From contig CAWGPY010000010.1 in the NCBI GenBank assembly GCA_963824595.1, forward strand, positions 1-64,000: a stretch of DNA of 64,000 bases, written 5' to 3'. A program made the translations under genes and the position numbers. The notes under the pieces were generated by a model. It saw only the letters and a list, made by a program, of their open reading frames with translations. It was not told the DNA's origin and ran no database searches. Position 1 is the stretch's first letter, and the number at the start of each line of letters is the position of its first letter. The stretch is from Cybelea sp963824595. GTDB lineage: Bacteria; Vulcanimicrobiota; Vulcanimicrobiia; Vulcanimicrobiales; Vulcanimicrobiaceae. Positions 15,386 to 26,571 of the stretch are shown here, one piece after another.

Positions 15386-16926
15386 TCTACGTCCTCACGC
15401 CCGACGCAATGCGCGCGGCCGACGCGGCCGCCATCGCGCGCGTCGGGGAGGACGCGCTGATGCGCGAGGCCGGGCGGCGCGTGGCCGAACGGGTGCGCGC
15501 GATGACCGATCCGGCGACGCCGGTCGTGGCCTTTGCCGGCCCGGGCAACAACGGCGGCGACGCCTTTGCCGCTCTCGCCGAACTCGCGCCGGCCTACGAG
15601 TGCACGGTCGCGGCCGGGCCGGGCGGAAAGCGATCGCCGGCGCGAACCGCCGCCGAGGCGCGGGCCTCCGCCGCGGGCGTGCGCGTCGTACCGCTTCCGG
15701 CCGACGAGACCGCGGCGCGCGCGCTGCTCGACGGCGCGATCGGCGTCGACGGCCTCTTCGGAACCGGCGCGCGCCTGCCGCTCGCCGAGCCCTACCGTCA
15801 CCTCGCCCGCGCGCTCGACGCACGAGACCGGCGCGTCGTCGCGATCGACATCCCCAGCGGCGTCGACGCGCTCACCGGCGCGGCGGGCGACGACGCCGTT
15901 CGGGCCACCTCGACCGTGACGCTCGCGGCGGTCAAGCCGGGACTGCTGCTCGAACCCGGCCGCGAGTACGCCGGCGAGCTGTGGTGCGCCCGAATCGGCA
16001 TCGACGATTCCATCCTCGCCGCGCAACCCCGCGAGTTCGCGACGCTCGACGCGGATGGGTTCGTGCGGCTGCTGCCGCAACGCAAGCCCGACACGCAGAA
16101 GTACGCCGCCGGCGCGCCGCTCATCGTCGCCGGATCGGCGCAGTTTCCCGGCGCGGCCGTGCTGTGCGCGCGCGCCGCCGCCCGGGCCGGCGCGGGGTAC
16201 GTGACCGTCGCGACGCCCGCCTCCGCCGCGCCCGCGCTGCGCGCGCATCTCGTCGAGCAGGTCGTGGTGGAGCTTCCCGACGGCGCGAAGCCCGAAGCGG
16301 TCGTCGAGGAGCTGCTGGAGATCTCGAAACGCAACGGCTCGGTCGCGATCGGACCGGGCCTGGGCCTCGACGATCGTACCGCGGCGATCTTCGGGTCGTT
16401 CCTGCAGGCGAACGCGCTGCCGGTCGTCGTCGACGCGAGCGGGCTCTTTCACCTCAGCAAGCGCCTCGAGCTGCTGCGCGGCAAGCCGTCGGTCCTCACG
16501 CCGCATGCCGGCGAGTTCGCGCGCCTCTCCGGCCGTGGAACCGTCGCGCCCGGCACGCGCGTGGCGCGTATCCGCGAGTTCGTGGAACGCACCGGCATCA
16601 CCACGCTGCTCAAAGGGTCCGACACGCTGATCTACGACGGCGCCGGGCCGGTGCACGTGAATCCGACCGGCAGCAGCGCGCTCGCGACCGCGGGCACCGG
16701 CGACGTGCTCACCGGCATCATCGCGACGCTGCTCGCACAGGGCTTGTCGCCGCTCGACGCGGCGTGCGCCGGCGCGTTCTGGCACGGGCTGGCCGGACGG
16801 AAGGCGGCCGAGAAGCGCCGCATCGGCGTGGTGGCGGGCGACGTGATCGAAGCGCTCGGCGACGCCGTGCCGAGCGGCGGCTACGACGCGACGGGCCGCG
16901 TGCTCGAGCGGTTGTACTCCATATAA
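15382..16926 (+). CDS. nnr: Bifunctional NAD(P)H-hydrate epimerase/ADP-dependent dehydratase
   Basis: The 514-residue protein fuses two repair activities. The N-terminal YjeF_N epimerase domain (~1-210) has 'VVAFAGPGNNGGDAFAAL' and 'VVAIDIPSGVD'. The C-terminal ribokinase-fold dehydratase domain (~220-510) has 'AGSAQFPGAAVL', 'LTPHAGEFARL' and 'TGTGDVLTGIIATLLAQG'. Together they recycle damaged NAD(P)H hydrates. The GTG start overlaps the acpS stop. The 3' end overlaps the convergent DJ-1/PfpI gene by 46 bases. Confidence 0.95.
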   Translation: MIYVLTPDAMRAADAAAIARVGEDALMREAGRRVAERVRAMTDPATPVVAFAGPGNNGGDAFAALAELAPAYECTVAAGPGGKRSPARTAAEARASAAGVRVVPLPADETAARALLDGAIGVDGLFGTGARLPLAEPYRHLARALDARDRRVVAIDIPSGVDALTGAAGDDAVRATSTVTLAAVKPGLLLEPGREYAGELWCARIGIDDSILAAQPREFATLDADGFVRLLPQRKPDTQKYAAGAPLIVAGSAQFPGAAVLCARAAARAGAGYVTVATPASAAPALRAHLVEQVVVELPDGAKPEAVVEELLEISKRNGSVAIGPGLGLDDRTAAIFGSFLQANALPVVVDASGLFHLSKRLELLRGKPSVLTPHAGEFARLSGRGTVAPGTRVARIREFVERTGITTLLKGSDTLIYDGAGPVHVNPTGSSALATAGTGDVLTGIIATLLAQGLSPLDAACAGAFWHGLAGRKAAEKRRIGVVAGDVIEALGDAVPSGGYDATGRVLERLYSI

Positions 16927-17609
16927 TACGCGGTCTGCGACGTGCAGGCGCCCCCGAAGTAGCGCTCGACGACGCGCAACGCCAGCTCGATGCCCGACGA
17001 GATGCCGCCCGCGCTGCAGAGTTTGCCGCCGGGATTTTCCACGTAGCGCACGTCGCGCACCAGCGTAACGTCCGGGAACTTCTTCGCGAACGAGTCGTAG
17101 TAGTCGTGGTGCGTCGTGGCCATTCGACCGTCGAGCAGGCCCGTCTTCGCCAGCAAGAACGCGCCGGTGCAGACCGACATCACCACGTCGGCGTTCGGCG
17201 CCGTATCGCGGATCCAGGCGATCTTCTGCGAGGTGTGCTGGCCCTGCGCGCCCATCACGACGACGTTGGGCTGCGGCACGTTCGCGTCGGAAAACGCATA
17301 GGTTGGTAGGATTTGTAAGCCTCCCGTGGCTTTCAGCGGCGCGCGGCTGTCGGCGATCGTATAGAGGGCGAACGGCATCGCGTTCCAGCCCTGCGCCATC
17401 GCGTCTTGGAAGACTTCCCACGACCCGGCAGCGTCGAGCACGTTCGCGCCCTCGCCGATCACGAAAGCGACGACGATCGGCCGGTCCTTCACGGCGGACA
17501 GACGGGGAACGCTCGCGTCGCCGCTCGCGGCGAACGCCGGGCGCGCCGACGCCGTTGCCGCACCGGCGGCGGCCACGAGTGCCGCTCCCAACACGTCGCG
17601 ACGATTCAC
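16881..17609 (-). CDS. Exported DJ-1/PfpI-family protein
   Basis: The 242-residue protein has an Arg-Arg type signal (MNRRDVLGAALVAAAGAAT), which suggests Tat export. The DJ-1/PfpI domain follows: 'VVAFVIGEGANVLDAAGSWEVF', and the nucleophile elbow 'VMSVCTGAFLLAKTG' with its Cys, followed by 'ATTHHDYYDSF'. Members include glyoxalase III, isonitrile hydratase and AraC-linked amidotransferase-like proteins; the substrate cannot be told here. It is divergent from an AraC regulator 92 bases away, which probably controls it. The last 15 codons lie inside the opposite 3' end of nnr. Confidence 0.85.
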   Translation of the reverse strand: MNRRDVLGAALVAAAGAATASARPAFAASGDASVPRLSAVKDRPIVVAFVIGEGANVLDAAGSWEVFQDAMAQGWNAMPFALYTIADSRAPLKATGGLQILPTYAFSDANVPQPNVVVMGAQGQHTSQKIAWIRDTAPNADVVMSVCTGAFLLAKTGLLDGRMATTHHDYYDSFAKKFPDVTLVRDVRYVENPGGKLCSAGGISSGIELALRVVERYFGGACTSQTAYYMEYNRSSTRPVAS

Positions 17610-17701
17610 GAAAACACCTCACGTTGAGAAAGAGTGACTCGACGGTAGCGTAACCCACGGGCGCCGTGGAGTCTTGTACCGATTGAACTCCCTCGGTTAC
17701 A

Positions 17702-18508
17702 ATGACGCCCATGACCGCCGCGCTCGTTCCCGGCGAATATTACGGCGTCTCGACCGCCCGCCGCTGCGCCGATGCTATTCTGTCGCTCGTCCGGCACGAG
17801 TCGGCGCGCTCGCTGCCCGAGCACACGCACGCGCTGCCCTTCTGGTGCCTGCTCCTCGACGGAGAGTACGTCGAAGTCGCGGCGGGAACGACGGTCGACT
17901 ACGAGCCGCTCACCGTGGTGTATCATCCCGCGAGGCTCGCGCACAGCGATCGCGTTTTTCCCGACAGCCAGATGTTCGCCGTCGAGCTGGACCGAGCGTG
18001 GCACGACCTGCTGTCGGACTGCGGAGCGCCCGAGCGATCGCTCTACACCTTGTCGGGCGCCGAGCCGCTGTGGACGATGCTGCGGCTCTTCGAGCTGTTC
18101 TCGGCCGACGCTCTGGCCGATCTCACCGTCGAGTCGCTGATCCTCGAGCTGATCGGCACGTTCGACAAGTTCGAAGCGCCGCAGGGCGACCGGCGCGCGG
18201 CCTGGCTCGACGAGCTGCGTTCCTATCTGGACGGCCACTTCGCCGAGCCGTTCGGTGTGGCGGAGATCGCCAAGCGATTCGGGGTGCATCCGGTGTACCT
18301 GAGCCGGACGTTTCGCCGCACGTTCAAAGCCAACGTGGGCGACTACGTGCACCGCCGGCGCATTCAGAGCGCGTGCCGGATGCTGCGCTCGTCGAAGGCG
18401 CCGATCGCATCCATCGCCCACGAGCTCGGATACTGCGACCAGAGCCATTTCAACCGCGTGTTCGTCAGCTTCACGCGGACGACGCCCGGCCGCTACCGCC
18501 GAACCTAG
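17702..18508 (+). CDS. AraC-family transcriptional regulator
   Basis: This 268-residue protein has an N-terminal cupin-like sensing part ('LPEHTHALPFWCLLLDGEY', with His residues in sensor position) and a C-terminal double HTH of the AraC type: 'VAEIAKRFGVHPVYLSRTFR' and 'IASIAHELGYCDQSHFNRVF'. The effector is unknown. The divergent neighbour is a DJ-1/PfpI protein, a common arrangement for a regulator and its target. Confidence 0.9.
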   Translation: MTPMTAALVPGEYYGVSTARRCADAILSLVRHESARSLPEHTHALPFWCLLLDGEYVEVAAGTTVDYEPLTVVYHPARLAHSDRVFPDSQMFAVELDRAWHDLLSDCGAPERSLYTLSGAEPLWTMLRLFELFSADALADLTVESLILELIGTFDKFEAPQGDRRAAWLDELRSYLDGHFAEPFGVAEIAKRFGVHPVYLSRTFRRTFKANVGDYVHRRRIQSACRMLRSSKAPIASIAHELGYCDQSHFNRVFVSFTRTTPGRYRRT

Positions 18509-18519
18509 GCTTTATCGGT

Positions 18520-19137
18520 TCATCGCCGCCGCGCGGCCCGCACGAACGCCCGCATCTTCGCGATATCTTTGCGCCCGTCGGTCTCGATGCCGCTGCGCAC
18601 GTCGACGCCGAACGGGCGCACGCGTTCCACACACTCGCCTACGTTCTCCGGCGTCAGGCCGCCCGCGATCACGACGCGCCGCGCCTTCGTAATCTCCGCC
18701 GCGTGCTCCCAGTCGAAGCGCGTTCCGGTGCCGCCGCGCAGGCGGTCGTGCTTGGAGTCGAGCAGCAGCAGCGCGTACGGATATCTCCCGGCCGCCTCGC
18801 CCAGGCCGGCGCCGTCGTCGCCTACGTGAATCGCCTTGATGGCCCGCTCGCCGTAATCCGCCACGAACTCGGGAGACTCGTCACCCGAGAACTGCAGCCA
18901 GGCGCTTGGAAAGAGCGACCGCACCTTCTCCACCTCGCCGCGCGCGGGGTTCGCGAAGACGGCGACGGGCGCGATGGACGGCGGCACGCGCGCCGCGATG
19001 TCGCTGACCGCCTGCCACGTGACGCGGCGCGGCGACGGCGCGAAGATCATGCCGAAGGCGTCGGCGCCGGCCTGCGCGGCGAGCGCGACGTCGCTCGACG
19101 AGGTGCAGCCGCAGAACTTGATCCAGACGTCAGCCAT
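18520..19137 (-). CDS. trpF: Phosphoribosylanthranilate isomerase
   Basis: The 205-residue TIM-barrel enzyme has the start 'WIKFCGCTSSSD' with catalytic Cys9, the 'GGTGTRFDWEHA' loop, 'VVIAGGLTPENV' and the terminal phosphate-binding 'FGVDVRSGIETDGRKD' with the catalytic Asp. It carries out the Amadori rearrangement in tryptophan synthesis. No other trp genes are near; it sits at the end of the uvr-lig run, so expression is presumably tied to that operon. Confidence 0.95.
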   Translation of the reverse strand: MADVWIKFCGCTSSSDVALAAQAGADAFGMIFAPSPRRVTWQAVSDIAARVPPSIAPVAVFANPARGEVEKVRSLFPSAWLQFSGDESPEFVADYGERAIKAIHVGDDGAGLGEAAGRYPYALLLLDSKHDRLRGGTGTRFDWEHAAEITKARRVVIAGGLTPENVGECVERVRPFGVDVRSGIETDGRKDIAKMRAFVRAARRR

Positions 19138-19225
19138 CTGATGCCATGTCTTTGGCGCGCTCGAACGTCGTCCATGCGAGCGCCACCACGTCGGCGGGCA
19201 CGACCCGCACGCAGACGCGCCTCAC
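19130..19225 (-). CDS. Possible 31-aa ORF between ligA and trpF
   Basis: A GTG at 19225 overlaps the ligA stop (GTGA) and the frame (VRRVCVRVVPADVVALAWTT ...) ends inside the first codons of trpF. Coupling on both sides is the same pattern as neighbouring real genes, but the ORF is very short and no family is recognised; it may be chance or only a ribosome bridge to trpF. Confidence 0.25.
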   Translation of the reverse strand: MRRVCVRVVPADVVALAWTTFERAKDMASDG

Positions 19226-21207
19226 GAAAGCAGCTTTCGGAGGCCCGCCTCGTCGAGGATCTCGATGCCGAGCTGCTGGGCCTTGGTCAGCTTGCTGCCC
19301 GGCTCGTCGCCCGCCACCACGTAATCCGTCTTCTTGCTCACGGAGCCGGTCACTTTGCCGCCCGCCGCGACGATCAGCTCGGCCGCTTCGTCGCGGGTCA
19401 GACCGGCAAGCGTTCCGGTGAGCACGAACGTCTTTGCCGCGAGCTTGCCGCCGGCGGCACGGGCGCGCTTCGGCGCCGTCGTATCCACGCCGGCGGCCTG
19501 CAGCCGCTCGATCATCGCGCGGTTCGCGCCCTGTTTGAAGAAGAGCGCCACGCTCGCGGCCACCTCCGGCCCGATCCCATCGCTCCGTTGCAGCTCCTCC
19601 TCATCCGCCGCCGCGAGCGCCTCGATAGTGCCGAAATCGCCGGCCAAGATCGCGGCCGTCTGCGTTCCCACGAACCGGATGCCGAGCGCGTAGAGCAGCC
19701 GCGCGAGACCGCGCCGCTTCGAGCGTTCGACGTTGTGCAGCAGGTTCTCGATGCTCTTCTTGCCGGTGCGCGGCACCCGTTCGAGCGCCGCTTCGTCGAG
19801 CTTGTAGACGTCGGCGATGTCACGCACCAGGCCGAGCTCGGTGAGCTGTTGGGCCATCACGTCGCCGAGCCCCTCGATGTCCATCGCGCCGCGCGACGCG
19901 AAGTGCCGCACGCGCTCGTACACCTGCGCGGCACAGGCGGCGTTGGTGCAGCGCGACATCGCTTCGTCCTGCGGGTGGTCCACGTCGGCGCCGCAGACGG
20001 GGCAGCGGTCGGGCATCCGAAAGCGCCGCTCCTTGCCGGTGCGTTCGGTGACGACGGGGCCGACGACGCGCGGGATCACGTCGCCGGCGCGCGTCACGAG
20101 GACCGTGTCGCCGATCCTGATGTCGTTGCTCGCGATGTAGGCGGCGTTGTGGAGGGTGGCGCTCTTCACCGTGACGCCGCCGATCGAGACCGGCTCGAGC
20201 ACCGCGTTGGGGTTGAGGGTGCCGGTGCGCCCGACGCTGACAAGGATGCCGGTCAGCTTCGTGCGCGCCTCGCGCGGTTTGAACTTGAACGCGATCGCCC
20301 AGCGCGGATCGCGCGCCACGACGCCCAGCCGCTGCTGCAGGGCGACGTCGTCGACCTTCACCACCACGCCGTCGATCTCGTAGTCGAGCTCGTCGCGGCG
20401 CCGTTCCCACTCGGCGCAATACTCCAGCACGTCGTCCAGCGACGGCGCGCGCGAAACGTTCGGGTTGACCGGCAACCCCAGCGCCGCGAGCTTGCGCAAG
20501 GCCTCCCACTGCGTGCGCAAACCGTCGTCGCCTACCAGCTGATAGGCGAAGAACGAGAGCCGGCGCCGCGCGGTCAGCGACGGATCGAGCTGCCGAACGC
20601 CGCCCGACGCGGCGTTGCGCGGGTTGGCGAAGGACGGCAGCCCCTCGCGCTCGCGCGCGGCGTTGAGGCGCTCGAAGTCGCTCTTGCGCAAATACACTTC
20701 GCCCCGCACCTCGACGAAGGCAGACTCCTTCGCGCGCAAGCGCAGCGGGATCGTCTTGATCGTGCGCAGGTTGGCGGTCACGTCCTCGCCGATGCGGCCG
20801 TCGCCCCGCGTACCGCCGCGCGCCAGCGATCCGTCGCGATAGTCGAGCGCGATCGCCAGGCCGTCGATCTTCAGCTCGCACACGTATTCCACGCCGCCGC
20901 CGGCGAGCTTGCGGGCGCGCTCGTCGAACGCCCGCAGCTCGTCGGCCGAGACGGCGTTGGCGAGGCTGAGCATCGGCCGGGCGTGTTCGAAGGACGCGAA
21001 GCGCTCCGAAGCCACGGCGCCCACGCGCTGCGTCGGCGAATCCGGCGTACGCAGGCCGGGCTGCTTCTCTTCGAGCTCCACGAGCTCGCGCAGCAGCGCG
21101 TCGAACTCCGCGTCGGTGATCTGCGGATCGTCGAGCACGTAGTAGCGATAGTTCGCCTCCTCGACGCGATCGCGCAGGTCCTCCGCGCGCCGCTCCGCCC
21201 TCGTCAT
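19222..21207 (-). CDS. ligA: NAD-dependent DNA ligase
   Basis: The 661-residue protein has the Ia/adenylation domain (AMP-accepting Lys113 in 'CELKIDGLAIA'), the OB fold, a four-Cys zinc finger (CPVCG ... CTNAAC), tandem helix-hairpin-helix repeats and a C-terminal BRCT domain ('FVLTGTLAGLTRDEA ... GKVTGSVSKKTDYVVAG'). It seals nicks in replication and repair. The start ATG overlaps the end of the VOC gene (ATGA). It is grouped with uvrA and uvrB on one strand. Confidence 0.98.
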   Translation of the reverse strand: MTRAERRAEDLRDRVEEANYRYYVLDDPQITDAEFDALLRELVELEEKQPGLRTPDSPTQRVGAVASERFASFEHARPMLSLANAVSADELRAFDERARKLAGGGVEYVCELKIDGLAIALDYRDGSLARGGTRGDGRIGEDVTANLRTIKTIPLRLRAKESAFVEVRGEVYLRKSDFERLNAAREREGLPSFANPRNAASGGVRQLDPSLTARRRLSFFAYQLVGDDGLRTQWEALRKLAALGLPVNPNVSRAPSLDDVLEYCAEWERRRDELDYEIDGVVVKVDDVALQQRLGVVARDPRWAIAFKFKPREARTKLTGILVSVGRTGTLNPNAVLEPVSIGGVTVKSATLHNAAYIASNDIRIGDTVLVTRAGDVIPRVVGPVVTERTGKERRFRMPDRCPVCGADVDHPQDEAMSRCTNAACAAQVYERVRHFASRGAMDIEGLGDVMAQQLTELGLVRDIADVYKLDEAALERVPRTGKKSIENLLHNVERSKRRGLARLLYALGIRFVGTQTAAILAGDFGTIEALAAADEEELQRSDGIGPEVAASVALFFKQGANRAMIERLQAAGVDTTAPKRARAAGGKLAAKTFVLTGTLAGLTRDEAAELIVAAGGKVTGSVSKKTDYVVAGDEPGSKLTKAQQLGIEILDEAGLRKLLS

Positions 21208-21568
21208 TCGATGGGGGGTCTGCGCGGCGTTCCCACTTGCACCGGATATCCGTCGGGATCGCCGACGACGGCGATGCGTCCGAACGACTCGTCGTAGGGA
21301 TCTTGAAATATCGGAACGCCGCGCTCGATGCAGCCTGCGACGAACCGGTCGACGTCGTTCACGCTGAATCCCAGCTGCAGCGAGCCGGGCCGCACCGCCA
21401 GCACGTCGCTCTTACGGTGTAGGCTGAGCACGGCGCCGTTGCCGAGGTCGAAGCGCACGGGGCGTCTCGGCAGATCCTGGCGCACCGGCAGCCCCAGCAC
21501 GTCGCGATAGAAGTCTCGCGATCGCGAAAGGTCGGAACAGACGAGCATGACCACCGAGAGCTTCGCCA

Positions 21569-21569
<1 letters not shown>
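21204..21569 (-). CDS. VOC/glyoxalase-family protein
   Basis: This 121-residue protein has the beta-alpha-beta-beta-beta repeats of vicinal-oxygen-chelate proteins: 'MLVCSDLSRSRDFYRDVLGL' and 'IAVVGDPDGYPVQVGT'. The usual final Glu ligand is not obvious, so metal binding is uncertain. It is probably a small-molecule-modifying or binding protein of unknown substrate. The GTG start overlaps the uvrA stop (TAGTG) and its stop overlaps ligA, so it is embedded in the repair operon. Confidence 0.8.
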
Positions 21570-24553
<2,984 letters not shown>

Positions 24554-24558
24554 AACAC

Positions 24559-25290
24559 CTACGAGACACCCGCCGGCTGCAGAAGTATGCGCCCCGCCTC
24601 GACGATCGAGGCCACGGTCGCGTCGGGGGGCGTCGCGCCGGGCGGCAGGCTCTCGTCGCGCACGTTGAGCCAGATGGTGTAGAGCCCCGCGTCCAGCGCG
24701 CCGCGGATGTCGCGGTCGTAGCGGTCGCCCACCATCGCGCTGCGCGCGGGCGCCCCGCCGAGAGTCCGGCAGGCGTGCGCGAAGAGCAGCGGGTCGGGCT
24801 TCACCATGCCCACCTCGTCGGAGAGGAAGATGGCGTCGAAGTACTCGCTGATCTGCAGCAGCGCGATCTTCTCGCGGTGCGTCTCCGACAGCCCGTTCGT
24901 GACGATGCCGAGCTTGACGCCGCGCTCGCGCAGCGCGCGCAACAGGTCGACGGCGCCAGGGAAGAGCGTGAAGTATTTCGTGCGGTAGGCGTTGTAGCGC
25001 TCGGCGCTGATGCGCGCGAGATCCGGGTCGCCGCCGGCGCCGACCGATTCCAGCGCCGACTGCCACATGCTCGCGCGAATGCTCGCGAGCTTGACCTTGA
25101 GGTCGTCGGCCGTGAGGCGGTGCCAGAACCCCTCGGCCTCGGCGATGTACGCGTCCATCAGCGCCAGCGCGTCAATGCCGTGCTCCGCGGCCACCTCGCG
25201 CGCCACTTCTTCCGCGGCGCTGCGATAGGCGAAAGTGTCGTCGTGGAGCGTGTCGTCCAAGTCGAACAGGACGATCTCGATGCGGCGCAC
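24559..25290 (-). CDS. HAD-superfamily hydrolase (YjjG-like)
   Basis: This 243-residue protein has all four HAD motifs: 'VLFDLDDTLHD' (Asp10, Asp12), 'GIVTNG', the Lys in 'VGMVKPDPLLF' and 'MVGDRYDRDIRGA'. The helical cap between motifs I and II fits the C1 type. Relatives include pyrimidine 5'-nucleotidase YjjG and haloacid dehalogenase-like phosphatases; house-cleaning of damaged nucleotides would suit the repair operon, but the substrate is a guess. It starts eight bases after the secreted-protein gene and ends five bases before uvrA. Confidence 0.85.
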   Translation of the reverse strand: MRRIEIVLFDLDDTLHDDTFAYRSAAEEVAREVAAEHGIDALALMDAYIAEAEGFWHRLTADDLKVKLASIRASMWQSALESVGAGGDPDLARISAERYNAYRTKYFTLFPGAVDLLRALRERGVKLGIVTNGLSETHREKIALLQISEYFDAIFLSDEVGMVKPDPLLFAHACRTLGGAPARSAMVGDRYDRDIRGALDAGLYTIWLNVRDESLPPGATPPDATVASIVEAGRILLQPAGVS

Positions 25291-25298
25291 GCTTGCCG

Positions 25299-25727
25299 CT
25301 AGTGGGGAGTGCCGAGGCTCATGCCCTCGATCTTGCCCTGCGCGTCGACGGCGAAGAGAAAGTCGATCTTCTCGCCGTTCTTGAACGTGACGACGTAGAT
25401 CGCGGCGGAGACGCTGCCCTGCGAGCTGGACTGCTGCTGCACGAAGCTCACGGGCGGCCCGAGTCCGCCGATCATCTTCTGCGCGTTGGCGATCGTCGCG
25501 TCGGTCATGTTTCCGTTCGGGCCGCCCGTCGCGAGCGCGGAGCGATCGAGCTTACCCGACTGCAGCGCGACGAACGTGCTCTTGGCGCGCGCGAGCAGCG
25601 TGGGATCCGGCGACGACGACGGCCGCGCCTGGCTCGATCCGTACGACGGGTACGTCTGCGCGAGCGCCGGCGCGGCGACCGCGCCGAACAGCGCGACGGC
25701 GACAAGCAATGGAACGAGGCGGATCAT
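25299..25727 (-). CDS. Small exported protein with a 'SGKLDRS' domain
   Basis: The 142-residue protein has a signal peptide (1-23, 'GAVAAPALAQ') and a domain of about 100 residues beginning 'ARAKSTFVALQSGKLDRSAL' and ending 'FLFAVDAQGKIEGMSLG'. The same pattern (helix, SGKLDRS, then beta strands ending in 'VAPDGKIDGITL') forms the C-terminal domain of the beta-lactamase-fold protein at 58955-60364. The domain resembles DUF3887-type modules attached to serine hydrolases. Function is unknown; export suggests an envelope role. The gene lies between the DUF4239 gene and the HAD gene in the uvr run. Confidence 0.65.
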   Translation of the reverse strand: MIRLVPLLVAVALFGAVAAPALAQTYPSYGSSQARPSSSPDPTLLARAKSTFVALQSGKLDRSALATGGPNGNMTDATIANAQKMIGGLGPPVSFVQQQSSSQGSVSAAIYVVTFKNGEKIDFLFAVDAQGKIEGMSLGTPH

Positions 25728-25747
25728 GCGATTCCCTTTCGTGGGTC

Positions 25748-26566
25748 CTATTGGATGTACTTGAAGTGCTGCTGCAGGTATACCCAGCCGTCCGCCGAGA
25801 TCCGCACCGAGCCCGCGAACGGCGTCGAGAACTCGAGGATCACGACGAAGAGAATCCCGATGAGCCCCACCAGGATGCCGGTCATCAGCAGCTGCGCGGG
25901 ACGATTCTCGACGCCGAAGATGTAGCAGAACGCGACCATCGCCAGAGCGCCCGCGACCAGCGCGAACCACAGCACCGACGGGACGGCCGGCACCGACTCG
26001 ATGAGTCGCGCTCGGCGCGCGTCGAAGAGCCGCTGCTCGTTCGCGATGGCCGCCTGCTGCGCTGCGAACTCCTTGAAGTTGCTCGGGCTGAAGGTGTCGA
26101 TCGTGTAGGTCGCGTCTTCCACCTTCTGCGCGGCGGACTCCGGCACGGCCTGACCGCGACCCATCGCCGGCCACTCAACGGTGACGACCTGCCAGCCGTA
26201 AGCTCGAAGATCTGCGCGGATTTGCGTGCGCATGCCCTCGGGAAACGCGTCCACGACGTGATAGAGGTTCCCCACCGCGTCAACTTCGTTCTCGACGTTC
26301 GACACCGCGTTGTCGTACTTTTGCCATACGACCACCACCACGAAGCCCAGCACGACGGCGTAGAGCACGCCGACCGCCGAGAACAGGTAGCCGGCGACGT
26401 CATTGTGGCGGCGCAGCATCTCGCTGCGCAGACGCCGCTGCAGCAGGGCGTGGATCGCGACGAGGCCCACGACCACGGCCAGCACGATCGCCAACTCGGC
26501 GATGAGATCCGGTACGCTCGTGACCGTCCGCGTCAAGACGCTGACGGGCGCCGCCAAAGCCCCCAT
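25748..26566 (-). CDS. DUF4239-like membrane protein
   Basis: The 272-residue protein has two N-terminal helices, a large soluble helical part (~80-185) with 'ENEVDAVGNLYHVVDAFP', and two C-terminal helices ('FALVAGALAMVAFCYIFGV', 'GILVGLIGILFVVILEF'). This bestrophin-like topology is typical of DUF4239 proteins, whose function is unknown. It starts five bases after the uvrB stop, so it is cotranscribed with it. Confidence 0.75.
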   Translation of the reverse strand: MGALAAPVSVLTRTVTSVPDLIAELAIVLAVVVGLVAIHALLQRRLRSEMLRRHNDVAGYLFSAVGVLYAVVLGFVVVVVWQKYDNAVSNVENEVDAVGNLYHVVDAFPEGMRTQIRADLRAYGWQVVTVEWPAMGRGQAVPESAAQKVEDATYTIDTFSPSNFKEFAAQQAAIANEQRLFDARRARLIESVPAVPSVLWFALVAGALAMVAFCYIFGVENRPAQLLMTGILVGLIGILFVVILEFSTPFAGSVRISADGWVYLQQHFKYIQ

Positions 26567-26571
26567 GGGGT

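Noticed and set aside
15130..17712. Very long minus-strand open frame opposite acpS, nnr and beyond
   Set aside because: It is Arg/Gly/Ala-rich, has no recognisable domain and lies opposite nnr with its clear motifs; a GC-rich shadow frame.
17674..21297. Plus-strand open frame of over 1,200 codons
   Set aside because: It is antisense to trpF and ligA and in another frame of the AraC gene, with shadow-type composition (Arg, His, Ala, Asp rich).
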